Made by a program: the position numbers and the translations under genes. From Kiloniellales bacterium (GTDB lineage Bacteria; Pseudomonadota; Alphaproteobacteria; Kiloniellales; JAKSBE01), in NCBI GenBank assembly GCA_030066685.1, contig JASJBF010000018.1:62001-126000 (forward strand): a stretch of 64,000 bases of DNA, read 5' to 3'. Each line of letters starts with the position of its first letter. Positions within the stretch are counted from its first letter, which is position 1. Shown here in pieces: positions 45,734 to 55,108 of this stretch. The notes under the pieces are model-generated. The model worked only from the letters and a program-made list of their open reading frames with translations, was not told the origin of the DNA and did no database searches.

Positions 45734-48700
45734 TTATTCGGCGGCTTTCGGCAGCTGCGGCACCGCGGTGTCGGGCGCGTCCGCCTTCGCCGCGGCGCGC
45801 CGGCGCCGCCTGTCGCGCCAATCCCGTAGGTTCTCGCGCAGCATCAGCGCGGAGGGCGTGACGAAGAGGGTGAGCAGGGTGGCGAAGCCGAGGCCGAAGA
45901 CGATCGCGGTCGAGAGCTGGCGCCACCACTGGGTCGAGGGCGCGCCGACCTGGACGGCGCGGTCGATGAAGTCGATGTTCATGCCCAGGACCATGGGCAT
46001 CAGGCCCAGGATCGTCGTCACCGTGGTCAGCAGGACGGGGCGCAGGCGCTGCGCGCCGGTCTGCAGGATCGCCTCGGGCCCGCTGGGCGCGCTCTCCTTG
46101 AGACGGTCGAAGGTATCGATCAGCACGATGTTGTTGTTGACCACGATGCCGGCGAGCGCGATCACCCCGATGCCCGACATGACGATGCCGAAGGGCTGAC
46201 CGGTCACCAGCAGACCGAGCATGACTCCGATGGTCGACATCACGACCGCCGAGAGGATCAGGAAGGCGCTGTAGAAGCTGTTGAACTGGGTGACCAGGAT
46301 GATCGCCATCAGGAACAGCGCGATGATGAAGGCCTTCATCAGGAAGGCCTGCGCTTCCTTCTGTTCCTGGTCTTCGCCCTTGAAGCGCACCTTGACCCGC
46401 GGGTCGATCTCGGTCGTCGCGAGCCAGGTCTTCAGCTCGTTGACCTTGTCGTCGGCCAGGATCTTGTCGCCGGTCGCCGCGTCGAAGCCGGTGTCGGCGC
46501 GCAAGGTCATGGACCGGCTGCCGTCGACCCGGCGCAGCAATCCGACCCGCGGCTTGGCGCTGCGGGTCACGAAGTTTGAGATCGGGACCAGCCCGGTCTT
46601 GGTCTGGACCCGGATCTGGTCCAGATAGTCGACCGTGCGGTAGACCTCGGGCAGGCGGACCACGATGTCGATCTCGTCGTCGCTCTCGTCCGGCCGGTAC
46701 TCGCCCAGCTTCATGCCGTTGGTGACCATCCGCACGTAGGAGCCGAGCAGGCTGACGTCGGCGCCGTACTTGGCGGCCTCGGCGCGGTCGACCTCGATCT
46801 GCCACTCGATGCCGGGCATCGGCAGGCCGTCTTCCAGGTCGACCAGCCCCTCCATGCTGCGCAGCTTGTCGTAGACCTTGACCGTCACGGGCGCGATCAG
46901 CTCGGGAATGTCGGAGGCGATCTCGATCTGGATCGGCTTGCCGACCGGCGGTCCGGCCTCCTGCTTCCGGGTCTCGATGAAGATCCCGGCCAGATCCGAC
47001 GCGCGCTGCCTGACGTCGGCCATGATGATGTCGGCCGGCCGCCGCAGGTCCCAGTCGACGAACTCGACCCGAATCGTGCCGATGATGTCCTCCGGGTCGT
47101 CGCGCTCGCGGCCCGAGGAGGCGACGCTGCGGGCGTAGATGGCGTGGAACTCGCCGCGCTCGCGCTGCAGGTCCAGGACCCGTTCCTCGACCTGCCGCAG
47201 CAGGGCGTCGCGCTCCTGGACCGACAGGTTGCCGCGGGCGTGGACCTGCAAGGCCGCGTTGTCCGGCTCGACGTCAGGGAAGAACTCGATGCCCTTGCCG
47301 AGCTTCACGTAGGCGAACTGGGCGCCGATCAGCAGGACCACGGCGGCCAGGAGCACCGTTCCCGGCCGCTTGAGCAGGACGTTCAGGACCCGCAGGTAGG
47401 TCCCGGTCATGCCGTGAACTCGGTCCAGGTTGATCGCCTGCCCGGCAGAGATCGCCTTCGCGGTCTCCGGATCGGCGCTGCCGCCGGACTTGCCGAAGAT
47501 CGCGCCCAGGGTCGGCACGAAGATCAGCGCCATCAGCAGCGAGGCGGTCAGGGTGGCGACCAGGGTGATCGGCAGGAACTTCATGAACTCGCCGACGATG
47601 CCCGGCCAGAAGATCAGCGGCAGGAAGGCGGCGAGGGTGGTCGCGGTGGCGGCGATGATCGGCCAGGCCATGCGCTTGGCCGCGAGGCCGTAGGCGCTCC
47701 GCTTGTCCAGGCCCTCGCACATCTTGCGGTCGGCGTACTCGGTGACCACGATGGCGCCGTCGACCAGCATGCCGACGGCCAGGATCAGGCTGAACAGCAC
47801 CACGATGTTGATCGTGAAGCCCAGGGTCGCGAGCACCAGGATTCCGGTCAGGAAGGACCCCGGGATGGCGACGCCGACCAGCCCGGCCGAGCGCAGGCCC
47901 AGCGCCGCGACGACCACGATCATGACCAGCAGGATCGCGCTGGCCACGTTGTTCTGCAGGTCGGTCAGCATGGTCCGGATGTGGGTCGACTTGTCCTGGC
48001 TGTAGGTGACAACCAGGTTCTCCGGCCAGCCGGCCTGCTGTTCCGCGACCGCGGCGCGCACGCTCTCGATGGTCTCGATGATGTTGGCGCCGGTGCGCTT
48101 GCGGACCTCGAGCGCCAGCGCCGGCTTGCCGTTGATCCGGGCGAAGCCTTCGGGATCCTTGAAGGTCGGCTTCAGGACGCCGATGTCGCCGAAGGTCACC
48201 GCGACGTCGTCGTCGACCTTGATCGGCATGTTCAGGATGTCGTCGACGGTCTCGAAGAGGCCGGGGACCTTGATCGAGAAGCGGCCCTGGCCGGTGTCGA
48301 CGGCGCCGGCCGCGACCAGCCGGTTGGAGCGGGAGACGGAGCTGATGATGTCCTCGGCGTCCAGGTTGTAGCTTTCCAGGACCAGGGGATCGACGATTAG
48401 CTCGACCTGCTCCTCGCGGTCGCCGCCGATGGTGACGTCCAGCACGTTAGGGATGCGCTGCAACTCGTCCTTCAGGTCGCGGGCGATGCGCAGCAGGACC
48501 CGCTCCTGCAGCTCGCCCGACAGGGTGACGACCATGACCGGGAAGAGGCTTAGGTTGACCTCGTTGACCGTCGGCTCGTCGGTCTCGTCCGGCAGCTCGG
48601 GCTTGCCCAGGTCGACCTTCTCGCGGACGTCGTCCAGCGCCTTGTCGGCGTCGAAGCCGGCCTCGAACTCGAGCACCACGCTTGCGCCACCTTCGAAGGC

Positions 48701-48952
48701 GGTGGCGCGGCGTTCCTTGACCCCTTCGATGCCCTCGAGCTGCTCCTCCATCGGCTTGATCAGCAGGCGCTCGGCATCCTCGGGCGAGATGCCCTCGTGG
48801 GACATCGAGACGTAGATGATCGGAATGTTGATGTCCGGGTCGGCTTCCTTGGGCACCGTCACATAGGCGTAGGTGCCGGCAATCAGCACCAGGACCAGGG
48901 TTGCCAGGACGGTCCGCGAATGGCCGAGGGCCGCGTCGATCAGCGCCTTCAT
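45734..48952 (-). CDS. RND family efflux transporter permease
   Basis: A 1072-residue inner-membrane pump of the AcrB/HAE1 type. It begins MKALIDAALGHSRTVLATLV, has about 12 membrane helices, and two periplasmic porter regions. The helix-4 charge motif reads GMLVDGAIVVTEYAD; the second Asp of the AcrB pair is Gly, seen in some branches. It overlaps the membrane-fusion gene by ATGA and ends 18 bp from the converging pssA. No outer-membrane channel gene is adjacent, so it would recruit one from elsewhere. Confidence 0.94.
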   Translation of the reverse strand: MKALIDAALGHSRTVLATLVLVLIAGTYAYVTVPKEADPDINIPIIYVSMSHEGISPEDAERLLIKPMEEQLEGIEGVKERRATAFEGGASVVLEFEAGFDADKALDDVREKVDLGKPELPDETDEPTVNEVNLSLFPVMVVTLSGELQERVLLRIARDLKDELQRIPNVLDVTIGGDREEQVELIVDPLVLESYNLDAEDIISSVSRSNRLVAAGAVDTGQGRFSIKVPGLFETVDDILNMPIKVDDDVAVTFGDIGVLKPTFKDPEGFARINGKPALALEVRKRTGANIIETIESVRAAVAEQQAGWPENLVVTYSQDKSTHIRTMLTDLQNNVASAILLVMIVVVAALGLRSAGLVGVAIPGSFLTGILVLATLGFTINIVVLFSLILAVGMLVDGAIVVTEYADRKMCEGLDKRSAYGLAAKRMAWPIIAATATTLAAFLPLIFWPGIVGEFMKFLPITLVATLTASLLMALIFVPTLGAIFGKSGGSADPETAKAISAGQAINLDRVHGMTGTYLRVLNVLLKRPGTVLLAAVVLLIGAQFAYVKLGKGIEFFPDVEPDNAALQVHARGNLSVQERDALLRQVEERVLDLQRERGEFHAIYARSVASSGRERDDPEDIIGTIRVEFVDWDLRRPADIIMADVRQRASDLAGIFIETRKQEAGPPVGKPIQIEIASDIPELIAPVTVKVYDKLRSMEGLVDLEDGLPMPGIEWQIEVDRAEAAKYGADVSLLGSYVRMVTNGMKLGEYRPDESDDEIDIVVRLPEVYRTVDYLDQIRVQTKTGLVPISNFVTRSAKPRVGLLRRVDGSRSMTLRADTGFDAATGDKILADDKVNELKTWLATTEIDPRVKVRFKGEDQEQKEAQAFLMKAFIIALFLMAIILVTQFNSFYSAFLILSAVVMSTIGVMLGLLVTGQPFGIVMSGIGVIALAGIVVNNNIVLIDTFDRLKESAPSGPEAILQTGAQRLRPVLLTTVTTILGLMPMVLGMNIDFIDRAVQVGAPSTQWWRQLSTAIVFGLGFATLLTLFVTPSALMLRENLRDWRDRRRRRAAAKADAPDTAVPQLPKAAE

Positions 48953-50049
48953 TCGAGCGCGCCCTGCTGCACGGGTTCCAGGGTCGCCTCGTCGATGGCC
49001 TCGACGACCTGGCCGGGCGTCACGTAGTCCTGGCCAACCGTGATCAGGGTGACGCGCTCGGGCAGCCCGGCCAGCCAGACACCATCGGCGTCCTCGCCGA
49101 TGATCCTCACTGGGTGGAACTCGACCCGGCTGTTATCGCCCAGGGCCTTGACGCCGACCGTGCCGCTGTCTGTCAGGCTCAGGATCGCCGGCGAGACCCG
49201 GTGGGCCGAGGTCAGCGCCGTCGGCAGAATCAGCTCGGCGATCAGCCCGTCCGGGATCAGGGAACCGGGGTTGTCGGCTTCCAGCTCGATGCGGAAGGTG
49301 CGGGTCTCGGGATCGGCCACTGCGCTGATGAAGCGGACACGTCCCTCCAGCTCGGGCCCGCCGACCAGACGAATCCTGCCGGCGCTGCCGAGCTGAAGCC
49401 GGGCGATGTCGCGCTGCGAGGCGTAGCCGACGGCCAGGATCGGATCGAGGTCGACGATCCGCGCCACGACCGCGCCGACGTCGGCAAAGTCGCCGACCTC
49501 CATCTGGCGGTCGTCGATGACGCCGTCGAAGGGCGCCTTGATGACCAGGTTGGCCAGGGCGACCTCGGCTTCTTCGACCTCGGCTTCGGCGGCCTCGACC
49601 TCGGCCTTGGCGGCGGCTAGGTTGGTCTCGGCGCGGAAGCCCTTTTTCGCCAGCTTCTCGGCCGCCTCGAATTCGATCCGGCGCTGGGTCAGAAGCGCTT
49701 TCGCCTTCTGCAGGCGGGCCGGGCGGTACTCCGGCGCCAAGCGGACGATGACGTCGCCGGCCTTGACCCGGCTGCCCTTATCGACGGCCACCTCGATCAC
49801 CCGCCCACGAGCCTCGGATTTGATGTCGACCGCCCGCTCGGCCTGGGTGTCGCCGCGCAACAAGGTGCGGGTAGGCCGGGCCACGGCGTCCTGGGTGCGC
49901 ACGCGGACCTTCGCCGTGCCGTTGGCGAGGGAGAGATCCGCCGGCGGCTTCTTTGCGACCTGCTCCTCGCCGCCGTTCAACTGGCCCGAGGCGACCCAGG
50001 CGATCGCCGCGATCGCAAGGAGAAGCGAGATGACGTAGGACCGCTTCAT
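48949..50049 (-). CDS. RND efflux membrane fusion protein
   Basis: A 366-residue HlyD/AcrA-type adaptor. The N-terminal membrane helix is YVISLLLAIAAIAWVASG. It has a lipoyl-like half (GRVIEVAVDKGSRVKAGDVI), a coiled-coil hairpin rich in Ala/Glu, and the second lipoyl half VIKAPFDGVIDDRQMEVGDF. It connects the RND pump to an outer-membrane channel. The gene follows padR by 72 bp in the same direction. Confidence 0.93.
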   Translation of the reverse strand: MKRSYVISLLLAIAAIAWVASGQLNGGEEQVAKKPPADLSLANGTAKVRVRTQDAVARPTRTLLRGDTQAERAVDIKSEARGRVIEVAVDKGSRVKAGDVIVRLAPEYRPARLQKAKALLTQRRIEFEAAEKLAKKGFRAETNLAAAKAEVEAAEAEVEEAEVALANLVIKAPFDGVIDDRQMEVGDFADVGAVVARIVDLDPILAVGYASQRDIARLQLGSAGRIRLVGGPELEGRVRFISAVADPETRTFRIELEADNPGSLIPDGLIAELILPTALTSAHRVSPAILSLTDSGTVGVKALGDNSRVEFHPVRIIGEDADGVWLAGLPERVTLITVGQDYVTPGQVVEAIDEATLEPVQQGALE

Positions 50050-50121
50050 GAAGGCATCGGGCTCCGGCTGTTGCTCTCAGGTGCTACGTTGCGGAGGGGC
50101 TTTCCGTTCATTGCCGCCCGG

Positions 50122-50670
50122 CTATTCCGCCACCAGGCGCTGACCGCCTTCGGCCTCGTCCAGGAAGCGGTCGCGGTTGGCCAGCAGGTAATCGCGGGCG
50201 CTCTTGTAGAGGGCGAGGCCGAAGCCATGGACGAAACCGGGGCCGGGCTCGATCTGGCAGGCGCCCGCGACGCGGCTCTCCATGGCGGCGATCCGCTCCT
50301 CGTAGAAGGCGATCCGGTCGTCGATCAGGCGGCGCAGGTGCCCGCTCGGCATCTGATCGGCCAGAAACAGCACGAAGAGGAAGTCCGATCTGAAGCGGTC
50401 CGGCCCGGGCGGCTTGCCGAGCGCCTCGATCAGCGCGGTCCGGCCTGAGGGGGTGATGGAGTAGACCTTCTTGTCCGGCCGCTTGTCCTGAGGCATGGCG
50501 CGGCCAGTGACCAGGGCGTCCTGAGCCAGGCTGTTCAGCGCCGGGTAGATCGAGCCGAAGCCGGTGTCCTGGAAGTGGCTGAAGGGCGGGTCCTCGAGCG
50601 CCTTCTTGATCTCGTAGCCGCTGGCGTCGCCGTGGCTGAGGACCGCAAGGCAGAGCGTCTTGGCGTCCAT
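50122..50670 (-). CDS. PadR family transcriptional regulator
   Basis: A 182-residue winged-helix repressor. The N-terminal domain MDAKTLCLAVLSHGDASGYE, FGSIYPALNSLAQDAL and KVYSITPSGRTALIEAL is typical of PadR. The C-terminal domain is the Vir/PadR-C helical type. It is first in padR-MFP-RND and probably represses its own operon; repeated AT-rich sites overlap its promoter region. The inducer is unknown. Confidence 0.92.
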   Translation of the reverse strand: MDAKTLCLAVLSHGDASGYEIKKALEDPPFSHFQDTGFGSIYPALNSLAQDALVTGRAMPQDKRPDKKVYSITPSGRTALIEALGKPPGPDRFRSDFLFVLFLADQMPSGHLRRLIDDRIAFYEERIAAMESRVAGACQIEPGPGFVHGFGLALYKSARDYLLANRDRFLDEAEGGQRLVAE

Positions 50671-50690
50671 GGGACCTCCATTGTCGATCC

Positions 50691-50744
50691 CCAGTATATA
50701 TCGATCCAGAATAGGTGATTCCAGTATATATCTGGTCGATATAT
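50691..50744 (-). promoter_or_regulatory. Repeated operator-like sites upstream of padR
   Basis: CCAGTATATATC occurs twice as a direct repeat exactly 30 bp apart (50691-50702 and 50721-50732). A third GATATAT lies inverted at 50738-50744, so CCAGTATATATCTGG forms a near-palindrome. The sites lie 20-75 bp before the padR start and stand out as AT-rich in a GC-rich genome; three helical turns between repeats suit cooperative repressor binding. Confidence 0.6.
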
Positions 50745-50863
50745 GCAGAGCTGCCCTGCGCCTGCCGCATGGACGAAGGGATCTGTAGAATTTTATTCAA
50801 ATTCAAATATTTGCGTTCCTATGCGCTTTGGCATAGGCTGCACTGGAGCATGTTGGAGGGCCC

Positions 50864-51262
50864 ATGAATCCCGTCTTCCAGATCGCGGTGTCCGGGCTGG
50901 CCGCGCAGTCAACTCGGGTCTCCGTCGCCGCGTCGAACATCGCCAACGCCCGCAGCATCGGGGTGAATCCCGATCCCGGCGCGGACAACAGCGCCGCCTT
51001 CACGCCGCAGCGGGTCCAGCAGATCTCGACCCTCGACGGCGGCGTGCGGACGGAGACGCTGGCGGTCTCGCCGCCCTCCCTGCCGGTCTTCGACCCGAGC
51101 AACCCCGATGCCGACGCGCAGGGGGTGGCCTTCCTGCCGAACGTCTCCCTGGCGGCCGAGTTCGTCGAGGTCCTGCAGGCCTCCGCGGCCTTCGAGGCGA
51201 ATCTGGAGGTCATCCAGACCCAGGACGAGCTGCTTGGCACCCTGGTCGACATCGCCTCCTGA
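50864..51262 (+). CDS. Orphan FlgC-like rod protein
   Basis: A 132-residue protein with the rod-protein N-terminal motif (FQIAVSGLAAQSTRVSVAAS and SNIANARSIG) and C-terminal VSLAAEFVEVLQASAAFEAN. The order and length match FlgC, but sequence differs strongly from the FlgC in the flagellar cluster (21613). It stands alone between padR and a small lipoprotein, about 26 kb from the nearest flagellar gene. It might be a spare rod subunit or adopted for another structure; expression is unknown. Confidence 0.75.
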   Translation: MNPVFQIAVSGLAAQSTRVSVAASNIANARSIGVNPDPGADNSAAFTPQRVQQISTLDGGVRTETLAVSPPSLPVFDPSNPDADAQGVAFLPNVSLAAEFVEVLQASAAFEANLEVIQTQDELLGTLVDIAS

Positions 51263-51457
51263 CGTCCTTTTTCGTTTGCTGCCGGTGAGTTAGCGGGAAG
51301 CTCCACCGGCCGCACGCTGCGGGCAGCTCTGCCATATTTCGCGCCCCCGCTCTCGAAATCACCGCGGGCCCGTCACATTCCCGCCGTTTCCGATCCCCGT
51401 CGGACCACATTCCGCGACGATCTTAGGGTCAGTCACATCGAATGTGGAGGACGGGAC

Positions 51458-51706
51458 ATGAAACGCCCAATTCTTTTCACCCTCGCTGCTTCCGCGCTGC
51501 TTCTGGGCGCCTGCTCCGAGGTCCGCGACGTTCGTTTCGTCGGCAGCGTGACCGATCCTTACTGCGCCCCCGACGGCTCCGTCGTCTTCGGCATCTTCCC
51601 GACGTCCCAGGGCAGCTACCAGCCGATCAAGTCGACCCCGGAAAACTGCACCTGGCACGCCAAGAAGCAGGACGCGCCGAAGCCGGTCGAGGTCGCGGCC
51701 AACTAG
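51458..51706 (+). CDS. Small lipoprotein
   Basis: An 82-residue protein with signal peptide KRPILFTLAASALLLGAC; the Cys of the LLGAC lipobox would be lipidated. The mature part has two further cysteines (YCAPDGS and ENCTW) that may form a disulphide. The function is unknown. The stop TAG is immediately followed by the ATG of the next small gene. Confidence 0.75.
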   Translation: MKRPILFTLAASALLLGACSEVRDVRFVGSVTDPYCAPDGSVVFGIFPTSQGSYQPIKSTPENCTWHAKKQDAPKPVEVAAN

Positions 51707-51988
51707 ATGCTGGCCCCGGCCGACAAGACCAGGCTCTGCGCCGCTGAGCCCCCCGAGACCGACCCTCCGGGCCAGGAGCCGCCGCTGAAGCCGGCGGGCT
51801 CCGGCCCGGGCGGCTCGAGGCCGAGCGACGCCACGCTCAGCCCCTATCTCCGCCGCCGATTGCGCAGCCTGGCCGAGGCCCTGCGCGACGCGGGGCAGCC
51901 GGCGCCCGATCCCGCGTCCCGGCCCGAGACGAAAGGCCAAGCGCCGCCTGCGGCTCCCGGCAGGGACGGCTCCGGACGAGGCCGTTGA
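51707..51988 (+). CDS. Small Pro/Arg-rich hypothetical protein
   Basis: A 93-residue protein with Pro-rich ends and a helical centre (LSPYLRRRLRSLAEALRDAG). There is no signal peptide. The ATG abuts the lipoprotein stop, which supports coupled translation; otherwise evidence is limited to the open frame and codon pattern. Confidence 0.4.
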   Translation: MLAPADKTRLCAAEPPETDPPGQEPPLKPAGSGPGGSRPSDATLSPYLRRRLRSLAEALRDAGQPAPDPASRPETKGQAPPAAPGRDGSGRGR

Positions 51989-52218
51989 GGGCGCGGGACG
52001 GCGGCCGTCGCCCGGGTTCCCCGGCGCCGCGACGGCGCTCGTTAATGCGACAGTAACCGAAGCAGGCCAACATGACGGACCCTGCCGCGGAGCGACGTGG
52101 TCGCGGCCGGAGCTGAAATCCGAGCCTTTCCTCGAGGCCGCGGAGCTGCGCCATCCCGACGCCGGCCTTGCCGTCTCCGGTGGTGGAACGGCTGTGATTC
52201 GAGCGCCGGGATGTGACG

Positions 52219-54045
52219 ATGACCGACCTCTTGCAAGAGTTCTTCCAGGAAATCGACCGCAACCTCTCCCAGGTTTCCGCGGAGATGGACCGCTGGGAGC
52301 GAGCGCCCGGCGACCCCGAGGCGCTGAACGCGGTGTTCCGCATCGTCCACAACGTGAAGGCCACCTGTCACGTCCTCGGCTTCGGGCGGATCGAGGCCCT
52401 GGCCCACGCCTCCGAGGACCTGCTCTACGCCATCCGCGAGGGCACCGTGTCGGCCAGCCCGGAGGCGGCCTCGTCGGTCCGCGAGGCGATCGCCCGGATC
52501 GAGACCTTGGTCGATGGCGTGCGCGCCGAGAGGGCCGAGCCCGCTGGCGAGGACAACGACCTCCTCCTGGCGATTTCCTGCCTGGCGGCACCGGGCTCCG
52601 GGGAGGACCCCGCGGTCATCGGGGACCTGGGCGCCTTGATGGCCGAAGAGGCCGAGGCGGCGGCCGAGAGCCCCCAGGACGGCCACGTCCTGCCGGGGCT
52701 GGACGAGATCACCGAGGCCGGCCTTTTCCCGGAAACCGAGACCTTATTCGCCCACCTGCCCGACATCGATCAAGGCCCGACCGAGGTCTCCGGCACGCCG
52801 GCGATGAGCGCGGAGGAAGAGACCCTCCGGGACATCGCGCCGCTGGAGGCCGCGCCGGGCCTCCCCGCAGAGCCGCCGAGCGACGAGGTCGCGGCCTTCG
52901 AGATCGCGGTCGCCGATCTCCCGGACCTCCCCGGCTACCCGGAGCTTCACGCGCCGACCGCGGATCAGGAACTCGACGCCATCGCCGCCAAGATCCTGAG
53001 ACCGGCCACCGAGGCCGCGGCGCCGGCGCCTGCGGTCCCCCTGGACCAAGCGACCGACGGAGCCCCGGCGCCGGCCGCGGCTTCGAGCCCGGCGCCGCCC
53101 GTGGAACCTGCCCCGAGCGAGGATCCGGCCCCCGATGCCCCGAGCCGGGATCCGGCCCCTGATCAGGTTCCGGCGGCGGCCGCCGACCCGAGCCCGGCGC
53201 CGGTCCTTGCGGCCGTCGAGGCGCTTGCGCCGGCCGAGGGGCCGAGCCAGGTTTCGATCGGCGCTCTTCATCCCAATCCCGAGCAGCCGCGCCAGCGCAT
53301 GGACGAGGAGGCGCTGCGTTCGCTCAGCGACTCCATCGCGGCTCACGGGATCCTGCAGCCGATCCTGGTCCGGCCCCACGGCGAGCTGGCCGGCCAGTAC
53401 CAGATCGTCGCCGGCGAGCGGCGCTGGCGGGCCGCCGCCCTGGCCGGCCTTGGGGAGGTCCCGGTCTCCCTGCACGAGCTGGGTGACGAGGTGGCGCTTG
53501 AGCTGAGCCTGGTCGAGAACCTGCAGCGCGAGGACCTGAGCCCGATCGAGGAGGCCGAGGGCTACCAGCAGCTGATCGAGCGCTTCGCCCTGACCCAGGA
53601 GGCGGTCGCGGAGCGGGTCGGCAAGAGCCGCAGCCACGTCGCCAACGCCCTGCGGCTCCTCGGCCTGCCGCCGGCGGTCAAGGAGATGCTCCAGCGGGGC
53701 GCCCTGACCGCGGGCCATGCCCGCGCACTGCTCGCCTTCGCCGAGCCTGAGCCGGTGGCCCGCGAGGTGGTGGAGAAGGGCCTCAGCGTCCGGGCCACCG
53801 AAGAGCTGGCCCGGCAGCCGGTCGCGCCCGCCGCGCCCAGCGCTGAGACCGCCTCGGCACGGGACCCGGCCGTGCGGCACGAGCTCAAGGTCCTGGAGCG
53901 CGAGCTGGCCGAGCAGCTCGGCGCCAGGGTCAAGATCCGCATCAGCGGCGAGGCCGGCGAGATCCGCCTGCGCTTCGAGACCCTGGCCGACTTCGAGTCC
54001 CTGATCGGCCGCCTGCGCCAGGTCCCGCAGAGCTCCGCCGCCTGA
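52219..54045 (+). CDS. Hpt (CheA P1-type)-ParB fusion protein
   Basis: A 608-residue protein. Residues 1-100 form an Hpt domain of the CheA P1 type: MTDLLQEFFQEIDRNL, then NAVFRIVHNVKATCHVLGFG with the phospho-acceptor His44 and LAHASEDLL. Residues about 105-343 are an acidic, Pro/Ala-rich linker. Residues 344-601 are a complete ParB: PNPEQPRQ, the CTP-binding box GERRWRA (399-405), ENLQRED (433-439), a helix-turn-helix near 459-482, and the C-terminal dimer domain. The N-terminal ParA-contact motif (LGRGL) is absent, and no ParA lies nearby. GTG 52213 is an alternative start. The architecture suggests phosphorelay input to a DNA-sliding clamp (inference). Confidence 0.85.
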   Translation: MTDLLQEFFQEIDRNLSQVSAEMDRWERAPGDPEALNAVFRIVHNVKATCHVLGFGRIEALAHASEDLLYAIREGTVSASPEAASSVREAIARIETLVDGVRAERAEPAGEDNDLLLAISCLAAPGSGEDPAVIGDLGALMAEEAEAAAESPQDGHVLPGLDEITEAGLFPETETLFAHLPDIDQGPTEVSGTPAMSAEEETLRDIAPLEAAPGLPAEPPSDEVAAFEIAVADLPDLPGYPELHAPTADQELDAIAAKILRPATEAAAPAPAVPLDQATDGAPAPAAASSPAPPVEPAPSEDPAPDAPSRDPAPDQVPAAAADPSPAPVLAAVEALAPAEGPSQVSIGALHPNPEQPRQRMDEEALRSLSDSIAAHGILQPILVRPHGELAGQYQIVAGERRWRAAALAGLGEVPVSLHELGDEVALELSLVENLQREDLSPIEEAEGYQQLIERFALTQEAVAERVGKSRSHVANALRLLGLPPAVKEMLQRGALTAGHARALLAFAEPEPVAREVVEKGLSVRATEELARQPVAPAAPSAETASARDPAVRHELKVLERELAEQLGARVKIRISGEAGEIRLRFETLADFESLIGRLRQVPQSSAA

Positions 54046-54148
54046 TCCCCGCCTGCCCACGCCTCTGACGCGGCCGGATTCCGCGCGGAGCCTTGCTCGC
54101 GCCGCCGCTCTTGCGGCAGATTGCGGGGCCGAAAGCGGGAGGTGGACC

Positions 54149-55090
54149 ATGGATTTCAAGAAGCTGTCGATGCTACTGGTCGCGCTGGCGCTGCTGCTGC
54201 CGCAGGCCGCGCCGGCCGAGACGCGGGTGACCTACAAGTCGGCCAAGTCGACCTCGTCCTACTACCAGATGGCGGTGCAGATCGCCGAGGCCATGAAGGC
54301 CGGCTCGGGCGGCGCGATCATCGTCACCGTCGAGGAGAGCCAGGGCTCGGTCCAGAACGTCAAGGAGGCCGCCAACCGCAGCGGCAACTAAGTCTTCACG
54401 ACGCCGCCGGGCCTGGTCAAGCTGGCCCAGGCCGGCAAGAGGATGTTCGAGCCGAAGAACCCGGCCTACGACGAGATCCGCGGGCTCTTCGTGATCCCCT
54501 CGCTGACCATGCACTACGTGGTCCGGGCGGACTCCGGCGTGACGGACTTCGCGGACCTGGCCGGCAAGGACTTCCTGATCGGCAAGGGCAGCTTCGGGGC
54601 CCGCGAGGCGGCCAAGAACCTCGAGGCCTTCGGCCTCAAGGGCAAGGTCAGCCTGGCCGACGTCGAGCTGAACGCGGCGGTGCCGGCCCTCAAGAACGGC
54701 CAGATCCAGGGCTTCGCCACGGCCGGCTCCTATCCGGCGCCCAACGTCATCGAGGCGGCTGCCGGCACCGGGATCCGCCTGCTGTCGATGACCGACGACC
54801 AGGTGGCGGCGACCAAGCGGACCCGCCTGGTCATCCCCGCCGGCACCTACGCCGGGGTCGACTACGAGGTGGTGACCACCTCGCTGCCGGTCGGCGCCTA
54901 CACGACGACCGCGATGGACGAGGAGACCGCCTACCAGCTGACCAAAACCTTCTGGTCCGGCAAGGCCGAGCTGGCCAAGGCCAACCCCTGGTGGGGCGGG
55001 GTCGCACCTGAGATGCTCTCGACCCTGGCCGGCGAGCTGCATCCGGGCGCGCTGCGCTACTACCGCGAGGCCGGTTTCGACCTGAAGTAG
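54149..55090 (+). pseudogene. TAXI family TRAP transporter binding protein, in-frame stop
   Basis: The coding sequence reads through in one frame from ATG 54149 to 55090 except for a TAA at 54389-54391. Upstream are the signal peptide (SMLLVALALLLPQAAPA) and mature SYYQMAVQIAEAMKAG. Downstream in the same frame are FTTPPGLVKLAQAGKR and a complete TAXI C-terminal part. Family proteins have Tyr (TAC) at this point, so one base change (TAC to TAA) or a sequencing error explains it. If real, the transporter lacks its binding protein. It is followed by its permease gene after 18 bp. Confidence 0.8.
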
Positions 55091-55108
55091 GGCCGGGCGA
55101 TCGCGGGC

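Noticed and set aside
54443-55090. Independent gene starting at ATG 54443
   Set aside because: It is in the same frame as the upstream part and completes one TAXI protein; a separate start without a signal peptide makes no sense for a periplasmic protein.
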